Source of the DNA: Verrucomicrobia bacterium UBA1412
GTDB taxonomy: Bacteria; Verrucomicrobiota; Verrucomicrobiia; Limisphaerales; UBA1412
DNA length: 11,038 nucleotides
NCBI GenBank assembly: GCA_002305615.1
Contig: DBPU01000005.1
Coordinates: 3,470-14,507 of the forward strand
Direction of reading: 5' to 3'
The notes beneath the pieces were generated by a model. It saw only the letters and a list, made by a program, of their open reading frames with translations, did not search any database and was not told where the DNA came from. The position numbers were made by a program, and so were the translations under genes. Positions within the stretch are counted from its first letter, which is position 1; every line of letters starts with the position of its first letter. Positions 6,975-11,038 of the stretch are shown here, one piece after another.

Positions 6975-7343
6975 TTATTCGCTTACTGCTTCCACATTCC
7001 CCGTAAGCAGTTGCTCCGCCTCTGATGTATTGGAGCTTCGCTTGATAACCGTTATGCTCTTACCCTGTCTTTTGCGAGCCTGTTGTGCCAATTTCTTGGT
7101 CACATTATCAATGGCCGTATACATATCAGTTTGAGAGTCTTCCGCAATAAGGTCATTACCGGGAATTTCCAAGCGGACAAGGCATTTGCATGGGACATGC
7201 AACTTGCTTGTATCGTTTTCCAGGTTGACTCTGGCAGCCAACACGTTCGGAATAAGGCGATCGAGCTTTCCGAGCTGTTTGTTAACGTGTGCCTCAATGG
7301 CTTCAGTGGCTTTGAGGTTATGCGATGTTATAATCACTTTCAT
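6975..7343 (-). CDS. hpf: Ribosome hibernation-promoting factor, short type
   Basis: A 122-residue cytosolic protein of the HPF/RaiA (YfiA) family, which binds the 30S decoding region and silences idle ribosomes in starvation or stationary phase. It has the family pattern: a first strand MKVIITSHNLKAT, a helix with LGKLDRL (24-30), strands around RVNLEN and CKCLVRLEI, and the diagnostic DMYTAIDNVTKKLAQQARK (73-91). It lacks the C-terminal dimerisation domain of the roughly 180-residue long form. It is longer than E. coli Hpf because of a polar tail (about 103-122). The ATG at 7343 has the best Shine-Dalgarno sequence in the window, GGTGA, four bases upstream. It stands alone, with its own promoter candidate and a foldable leader, and ends at a strong terminator. 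Confidence 0.93.
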   Translation of the reverse strand: MKVIITSHNLKATEAIEAHVNKQLGKLDRLIPNVLAARVNLENDTSKLHVPCKCLVRLEIPGNDLIAEDSQTDMYTAIDNVTKKLAQQARKRQGKSITVIKRSSNTSEAEQLLTGNVEAVSE

Positions 7344-7347
7344 ATTT

Positions 7348-7352
7348 TCACC
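7348..7352 (-). promoter_or_regulatory. Shine-Dalgarno sequence of hpf
   Basis: GGTGA on the minus strand, four bases before the hpf ATG, complementary to UCACC at the 16S rRNA 3' end. It supports the chosen start and stands out because the other genes of the window lack a comparable site. Confidence 0.6.
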
Positions 7353-7378
7353 GTTATCTATTATGTATTAACTTTCAC

Positions 7379-7450
7379 TGCTCGCCAGAATCGCGACTCC
7401 TACTCCGAAGCTCGAGGCTGGGAAGCCGCGCGATCTTCCTTGAGCGAGCA
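7379..7450 (-). promoter_or_regulatory. Possible structured 5' leader of hpf
   Basis: Three nested complementary pairs are visible. The outer stem is TGCTCGC/GCGAGCA (7379-7385 with 7444-7450, 7 bp), the middle ATCGCG/CGCGAT (7390-7395 with 7429-7434, 6 bp), and the inner hairpin GGCT-GGGA-AGCC (7416-7427, in plus-strand letters). If the promoter at 7456-7484 is real, the hpf transcript would begin almost exactly at the base of the outer stem. The structure would then be the first 70 or so bases of the leader, ending about 35 bases before the ATG. On the plus strand the outer stem is followed by TTTTT (7451-7455), so it could instead act as a terminator in that direction. No energy calculation was possible, and it matches no riboswitch I know. 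Confidence 0.3.
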
Positions 7451-7455
7451 TTTTT

Positions 7456-7484
7456 AATGTACATTGGGAGCGTAGAAAATTCAA
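7456..7484 (-). promoter_or_regulatory. Sigma-70-type promoter candidate for hpf
   Basis: On the minus strand the -35 is TTGAAT (7479-7484, four of six), the spacer is 17 bases, and the -10 is TACATT (7456-7461, four of six). The predicted start near 7449 coincides with the first bases of the leader stem. An A/T-rich stretch near TACATAAT closer to the gene (about 7358-7365) is an alternative without a good -35. Confidence 0.35.
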
Positions 7485-7506
7485 GAGAAATCGGGAAAAG
7501 AAGAGG

Positions 7507-7526
7507 CTTTTTTTAGAGAAAAAAAG
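7507..7526. repeat. T7/A7 inverted repeat in a purine-rich intergenic stretch
   Basis: C plus seven T (7507-7514), spacer AGAG, then seven A plus G (7519-7526) form an 8-bp dyad within a strongly purine-rich plus-strand stretch (about 7466-7558). It lies upstream of the hpf promoter candidate. Such A-tracts can bend DNA, but no specific function is evident and no gene is seen here. Confidence 0.3.
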
Positions 7527-7566
7527 GAAAGTCGGGGAACGCGGAAATGAGGAACCGTACAAGGCT

Positions 7567-7603
7567 AAAAACCGGAGGACGTTGGGATGGTCCGCCGGTT
7601 TTT
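7567..7603 (-). terminator. Intrinsic terminator of the glycan operon
   Basis: Arms AAAAACCGG and CCGGTTTTT (9 bp) continue, after one mismatch, into GGAC/GTCC (4 bp) around a 9-base loop. It starts 25 bases after the dehydrogenase stop codon in the minus direction. The U-tract is part of the stem, so it could work from either side, but its placement points to ending the minus-strand operon. Confidence 0.75.
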
Positions 7604-7628
7604 GGCTCTTCAGTTAAACGTGGAGAAA

Positions 7629-8702
7629 TCAGGCACGGCCCAGGCGTGAATGCACGATCGGGCAGCCGGGCTTGACCCATTTGCCGCCACAGGCAGCGGA
7701 TTCGTAAAGAGCGGTCAGAATCTCGATATCTTTGCGTCCTTCTTCGGCTTCCATGAGGGCGGGTCTTTTCTTATCAATGGCGTCAATGACGTCGGCCAGG
7801 AAGGGGGTATGTCCCTTACCGTAGACGTTGGGAACATCCTGGGAGAAAGCGGCCTGGATCTGATCATCCTCGGGGCGCGGCTCTTCGAATTTCCAATAAA
7901 GGATTTTATTCACGGCATGGCCGCCGATGATGACGGAGCCTTTTTCGCCCAGGAGGCTGAGAGAGCCTTCGAGGTCTTCGGGCCGGGTGGCGACGGTGGC
8001 CTCAAAAGCGCCCAGAGCGCCGGAGGTGAATTCAAAAGTGGCCAGAGCGGTGTCTTCAACTTCGATATTGAGGAGACGGGTGGCCGTTTTGCAGGTCATC
8101 TGCAGGATGGGGCCCATAAACCACTGGAGCAAATCCAGGTGGTGGCTGGCCTGCTGGGACATGACGCCGCCATCCAGGGCCCAGGTGCCGTGCCAGTTAT
8201 CCTGTTCGTAGTATTTCTGGTAGCGGCGCCAGCGGACGCGGACGGTGCCCATGACCATTTTGCCGAATCTGCCTTCTTCCAAGGCCTTACGTGCGGCAAC
8301 CACGGCGGGATTAAAGCGGTTTTGTTTGATGACGAAGAGCCTGCAGTTGTTCTTTTTGCAGGCGGCGATCATCTTATCGCAGTCGCTCACGGCGAGGGCC
8401 ATCGGCTTTTCAGTGACGATGTGCTTGCCGTAGCGGGCCAGGTCGATCACGGCCGCGGCATGGTAACCGGTGGGAATGGCGACGTTGACGATCTGGATTT
8501 CCGGGTGCGCCTGCATCATCTGGTGATAATCGGTGTAGCCGGGGACTTTGTATTTTTCGGACTTGGCTTTTACCTTATTTGGGTCGATATCGCAGATAGC
8601 GACGAGCTCAGCGGGGATATTGCCCGAGGTGAGGGCGCTGAGGTGGTTTTCAGAGACGCGGCCGCAGCCGACCAATCCGAACTTATACTTGATGTTCTGC
8701 AT
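7629..8702 (-). CDS. Gfo/Idh/MocA family sugar (nucleotide-sugar) dehydrogenase
   Basis: A 357-residue cytosolic NAD(P)-dependent oxidoreductase. The N-terminal Rossmann domain (1-125) has GLVGCGRVS (9-17) and an acidic Asp38 after the second strand, which favours NAD. The family signature EKP is at 98-100 with Lys99. The C-terminal alpha/beta domain carries KQNRFNP (126-132), ALDGG (175-179) and ASHHLDLL (185-192), supplying His187 of the usual HxxD motif. Family members oxidise or reduce a sugar hydroxyl. The KQNRFNP region and the DegT-type transaminase in the same operon suggest a nucleotide-sugar substrate oxidised at C3, as in WbpB/WlbA systems, though the overall sequence is not a clear match to those. 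The exact substrate is not determinable here. The ATG at 8702 overlaps the previous gene by 20 bases and lacks a Shine-Dalgarno sequence, so coupled translation is likely. Confidence 0.88.
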   Translation of the reverse strand: MQNIKYKFGLVGCGRVSENHLSALTSGNIPAELVAICDIDPNKVKAKSEKYKVPGYTDYHQMMQAHPEIQIVNVAIPTGYHAAAVIDLARYGKHIVTEKPMALAVSDCDKMIAACKKNNCRLFVIKQNRFNPAVVAARKALEEGRFGKMVMGTVRVRWRRYQKYYEQDNWHGTWALDGGVMSQQASHHLDLLQWFMGPILQMTCKTATRLLNIEVEDTALATFEFTSGALGAFEATVATRPEDLEGSLSLLGEKGSVIIGGHAVNKILYWKFEEPRPEDDQIQAAFSQDVPNVYGKGHTPFLADVIDAIDKKRPALMEAEEGRKDIEILTALYESAACGGKWVKPGCPIVHSRLGRA

Positions 8703-9393
8703 TCTTGGTTTTGTTTTTTAAATATCGTTTTAACAGGTGAAAGCCGAGCCAGAGCAGGGCGAAGGCCGCGACAGCCACCGCAAGGGTCAAGATGAGGCTT
8801 TTAGCCGAGTTTTTCAATAAACCGGCGCCGACCAGAGCACAAGGCAACGCCTCGGGAATCTGCCCGACCAGGGTTCCCAAAAGATAGTCTCTTTTGCGTA
8901 CGGTCGAAAGGCCAAAGGCAAAATTAAGAGCAATTCCCGGCAAAGGGACCTGGCGAGCCAAGATAACCGCGCTCAAACCCTCATCGCGGACGTATTTTCC
9001 TGCATTGGGATATTTCTTCAAGTATTTTTCCACGAAAGGCTTGCCGCCCCAACGCACGAAGATGAACTGAAGGTAATAAGCCAGGAGGGTTGCCAAAACC
9101 GCGTAGGTGAGACCCTGCCACCAGCCGAAGGCCATACCACCGATGCCGCAAAAAAGCAAGCGCGGCATTCCCAGGAGGACCAGAACGGTGGTGCCGAAAA
9201 AGAAGAGAAGGTGGCCTTGCCAACCGAATTGAGTGAGCTTTTGAGCCACATCCTGAGCCGAGGCCAGATATTCCCTCACAGGAGATTCGAAAAGAATGAG
9301 CGTGAGCAGGAGGATGAAAATTAAGAGAGCCGCCGCCCTTTTCACGGGAAATCGCTTCCTCTTTGGCGAAAGATGGTCGGCTTCGGCGGTCAC
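8683..9393 (-). CDS. TVP38/TMEM64 (VTT domain, DedA superfamily) inner-membrane protein
   Basis: A 236-residue polytopic membrane protein. A basic N-terminal tail (1-19) precedes TM1 (about 20-36). The VTT core (about 60-195) has hydrophobic segments near 58-80, 84-112, 141-163 and 168-193, and a last TM (about 198-220) leads to a basic tail. Recognisable family stretches are GIGGMAFGWWQG (83-94), LARQVPLPGIALNFAFGLS (145-163) and GTLVGQIPEALPCALVGAG (173-191). Some bacterial DedA-superfamily members recycle undecaprenyl phosphate or scramble lipids; others are only linked to envelope stress. Lying between a polyprenyl-phosphate-type glycosyltransferase and a sugar dehydrogenase, this one may act on the carrier lipid or lipid-linked sugar, which is inference. 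The start codon is GTG, 12 bases after the glycosyltransferase stop, without a clear Shine-Dalgarno sequence; no in-frame ATG upstream of the first TM is better placed. Confidence 0.9.
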   Translation of the reverse strand: MTAEADHLSPKRKRFPVKRAAALLIFILLLTLILFESPVREYLASAQDVAQKLTQFGWQGHLLFFFGTTVLVLLGMPRLLFCGIGGMAFGWWQGLTYAVLATLLAYYLQFIFVRWGGKPFVEKYLKKYPNAGKYVRDEGLSAVILARQVPLPGIALNFAFGLSTVRKRDYLLGTLVGQIPEALPCALVGAGLLKNSAKSLILTLAVAVAAFALLWLGFHLLKRYLKNKTKNAEHQV

Positions 9394-9405
9394 TCTTAGT
9401 TAGTG

Positions 9406-10131
9406 CTAAAGTATCTCGCGGCTGCGGCTGCCCTTGACGGCGCGGCTGCGATACCAACGCATGCCGAGGCAATCCTTGATGCCTCTCCAGAGGCGATTGC
9501 CGACACCGTACTTGGAGACACCGCGGGTGCGCGGGCGGTGGTTAATAAAAATTTCTTCGACCCGATAGCCCTGATAGCGGAGCATGGTGGGGAGGAAGCG
9601 GTGCATACCGTTAAAGACCGGGACTTCCTTGAGGGCTTCGCACCTGATGGCGCGATAGGTGCAGCCGGCATCGGAGATACTGTCGCCAGTAATCCAATTG
9701 CGGTAGGCATTGGCGATCTTGGTGGACATGCGCCGTACGAAATCATCCTGGCGTTTGGCGCGGATGCCGCAGACGGCATCGACACCGGGCTTGAGAGCTT
9801 CCAGAAAAGCGGGAATATCGGCGGGGTCCATCTGCATGTCGGCATCCATGGTGATGACGATCCGGCCGCGGGCGAATTGGAAACCGGTGGCTTCACCGGC
9901 ACTTTCGCCGGAATTGACGCTGTGGTCAATAATTCTGAGCCAGGCACGGCTGCCGCGGAGCGTCTTGAGAGTCGTCAGGCTGGAGTCGGTACTGGAATCG
10001 TTGACGCAGATGACTTCAAAGGTTTTGCCCGTTTTGGCCAGGGCGGTTTCGAGCTCCTCCATCAGAGGGCCCAGGTTATCCTCTTCGTTGTAGACGGGGA
10101 TGACGACTGAAATATCCAGTAACTCATTCAT
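9406..10131 (-). CDS. Family 2 glycosyltransferase, DPM1-like (polyprenyl-phosphate type), no membrane domain
   Basis: A 241-residue GT-A glycosyltransferase. The N-terminal ISVVIPVYNEEDNL (7-20), Asp45 in VNDSSTD and the metal-binding DAD (96-98) followed by MQMDP place it in the dolichyl-phosphate mannose synthase/ArnC-like branch of GT2. C-terminal RQDDFVRR (127-134) and RPRTRGVSKYG (199-209) are typical of that branch, which transfers a sugar from a nucleotide donor to polyprenyl phosphate at the cytoplasmic membrane face. ArnC/GtrB-type homologues often end in two TM helices; this protein stops soon after the basic region at about 226-239, so it resembles the soluble or peripheral DPM1 form. 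It follows the aminotransferase by 10 bases and precedes the VTT gene by 12 bases. The sugar donor is unknown. Confidence 0.9.
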   Translation of the reverse strand: MNELLDISVVIPVYNEEDNLGPLMEELETALAKTGKTFEVICVNDSSTDSSLTTLKTLRGSRAWLRIIDHSVNSGESAGEATGFQFARGRIVITMDADMQMDPADIPAFLEALKPGVDAVCGIRAKRQDDFVRRMSTKIANAYRNWITGDSISDAGCTYRAIRCEALKEVPVFNGMHRFLPTMLRYQGYRVEEIFINHRPRTRGVSKYGVGNRLWRGIKDCLGMRWYRSRAVKGSRSREIL

Positions 10132-10141
10132 GACGAGAAAA

Positions 10142-11038
10142 TTAACGGGCGAGAAATTCTTTTACGGCATTGACGACCCGATGGACTTCCTCCTGAGTGA
10201 GAGCCGGATGCATCGGCAAAGAGAGCATGTGCCCGCAGGCATACTCGGCTTGAGGGAATGAGCCGGGGCCCTGATTGAGGTAGCGGTAAGCAAGCTGGAG
10301 GTTGAGGGGCATGGGGTAGTGAATGCCGGTCTCAATCTGGCGGCTGCTGAGGAACTCCTGGAGTCCATCTCTATCCGGAACGAGGATGACATAGACGTGG
10401 TAGATCGGTTCGGTCTCCGGCAGGACTTTGGGGACGGTTACCTGAGGGACGTCGGCAAAAGCTTCATCATACCAGAGGGCTGCGCGGCGGCGGTTCTGAT
10501 TCCACTCATCCAGATGAGGCAGGCAGACATTGAGGAGGGCGGCCTGGAGGGTATCCAGACGGGAATTGATTCCCTCAAACTCGTGTTCATATTTCTGAGA
10601 ACGGCCGTGGTTGGAGAACATTTTCATCCACTTCATTTTGGCCGGGTCTTTGGCGGTGAAAGCGCCGCCATCGCCGAAGCCGCCTAAATTTTTGGAAGGG
10701 AAAAAGCTGAAAGTGGACGCATCGGATTGGGTACCGACGTATTTGCCCTTGTAGCGGGCGCCTTGAGCCTGAGCGCAGTCCTCAATGACGGGGATTCCGT
10801 ATTTGCGTCCCAGCTCCAGGAATTCATCCAGGGCGGCCGGTTGTCCATAGAGGTGGACGGGCACCAGGGCTTGAGTTTTGGGGGTGATTTTCTTTTCGGC
10901 TTCCCGAGCGCTCAGGAAGAAATATCCGGGCTCCAGGTCGCAGAAAACCGGTGTGGCGCCGCAAAGAGTGACCGCTTCGGCCGTGGCGATGGCAGTATGG
11001 ACGGTGGTGATGACCTCTCCGCCGGGTTTGACCCCGAG
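10142..11038 (-). CDS. DegT/DnrJ/EryC1 family sugar aminotransferase, C-terminal part (cut by window edge)
   Basis: PLP-dependent transaminase that converts a keto-nucleotide sugar to an amino sugar. The frame is open to the window edge, so 298 C-terminal residues are visible and about 60-70 N-terminal ones are missing. The GTG at 10864 is internal, not a start. In visible numbering: LGVKPGGEVIT (1-11), AIATAEA (16-22), VPVHLYGQP (59-67), EDCAQAQGA with Asp87 facing the PLP ring nitrogen, and FSFFPSKNLGGFGDGGA with the Schiff-base Lys116. The C-terminal small domain with GIHYPMPL and LSLPMHP is complete. The PSK-LG-GDGG style is seen in WbpE- and FdtB-type enzymes that act at C3 of nucleotide sugars. 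Together with the Gfo/Idh gene this suggests a 3-amino-sugar product, but C4-acting relatives share the fold. It is the first gene of the operon visible here. Confidence 0.93.
   Translation of the reverse strand, partial: LGVKPGGEVITTVHTAIATAEAVTLCGATPVFCDLEPGYFFLSAREAEKKITPKTQALVPVHLYGQPAALDEFLELGRKYGIPVIEDCAQAQGARYKGKYVGTQSDASTFSFFPSKNLGGFGDGGAFTAKDPAKMKWMKMFSNHGRSQKYEHEFEGINSRLDTLQAALLNVCLPHLDEWNQNRRRAALWYDEAFADVPQVTVPKVLPETEPIYHVYVILVPDRDGLQEFLSSRQIETGIHYPMPLNLQLAYRYLNQGPGSFPQAEYACGHMLSLPMHPALTQEEVHRVVNAVKEFLAR

Noticed and set aside
7379..7450. tRNA-like element: 7-bp terminal stem enclosing 58 bases
   Set aside because: Neither strand gives a proper T-loop (TTCRA), D-arm or anticodon arm, and no CCA or usual discriminator context is present. 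It was kept only as a possible leader structure.
7368..7562. A 64-codon minus-strand frame upstream of hpf
   Set aside because: It lies across the promoter and leader candidates, is Phe/Ser-rich because of the purine tract, and has no family resemblance.
7650..8795. A 381-codon plus-strand open frame opposite the Gfo/Idh gene
   Set aside because: The minus-strand frame has the EKP and HxxD signatures; the plus frame is low-complexity Gly/Asp/Ala/Phe-rich with no recognisable motif, an antisense shadow.
9403..10110. Plus-strand frame of 235 codons opposite the glycosyltransferase
   Set aside because: It is the antisense of a GT2 gene with DAD and SKYG motifs; its Gly/Ala/Asp-rich translation has no domain signal.

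Overview
The window reads as chromosomal DNA of a Gram-negative-type bacterium. It encodes an outer-membrane-style lipoprotein, an exported SurA/PrsA-like foldase, and a surface-glycan operon. Almost none of the genes has a clear Shine-Dalgarno sequence. A haem-motif PD40/TPR lipoprotein and a family 4 uracil-DNA glycosylase with a long N-terminal extension make me lean toward the PVC group (Verrucomicrobiota/Lentisphaerota type). This is an inference from protein style only, and Bacteroidota or another candidate phylum cannot be excluded.

Layout. Positions 1-725 (minus) hold the N-terminal third of the membrane protease FtsH, cut by the window edge at its Walker A motif. Behind it in the same direction is a large lipoprotein (793-3090, minus) with a c-type haem motif, a TolB-like propeller and C-terminal TPRs. 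Each of the two has its own plausible sigma-70 promoter with an extended -10. A divergent intergenic region (3091-3326) separates them from a tight plus-strand cluster: serA (3327-4919), an exported parvulin-like protein (4926-5948) and a family 4 uracil-DNA glycosylase (5958-6893), with gaps of 6 and 9 bases. A bidirectional terminator (6917-6944) lies between this cluster and the convergent short-type hibernation factor gene hpf (6975-7343, minus). hpf seems to have a separate promoter and a foldable leader.

From 11038 down to 7629 runs a minus-strand operon: a DegT-family sugar aminotransferase (partial), a DPM1-like family 2 glycosyltransferase, a TVP38/TMEM64 (VTT, DedA superfamily) membrane protein and a Gfo/Idh/MocA sugar dehydrogenase, ended by a hairpin at 7567-7603. 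Gaps are 10 and 12 bases, then a 20-base overlap. The pairing suggests that the dehydrogenase makes a keto-sugar, the transaminase aminates it, the glycosyltransferase moves a sugar to a polyprenyl phosphate, and the VTT protein acts on lipid-linked material in the membrane.

I see no mobile element, CRISPR array, rRNA or credible tRNA, and no clear evidence of a wholly new system. The points most worth a second look are the haem-motif/propeller/TPR lipoprotein, a Ser at the usual NAD-ribose Asp position in SerA, the loss of both parvulin histidines in the PPIase-like protein, the structured hpf leader, and the GT2-VTT-Gfo-DegT cassette.
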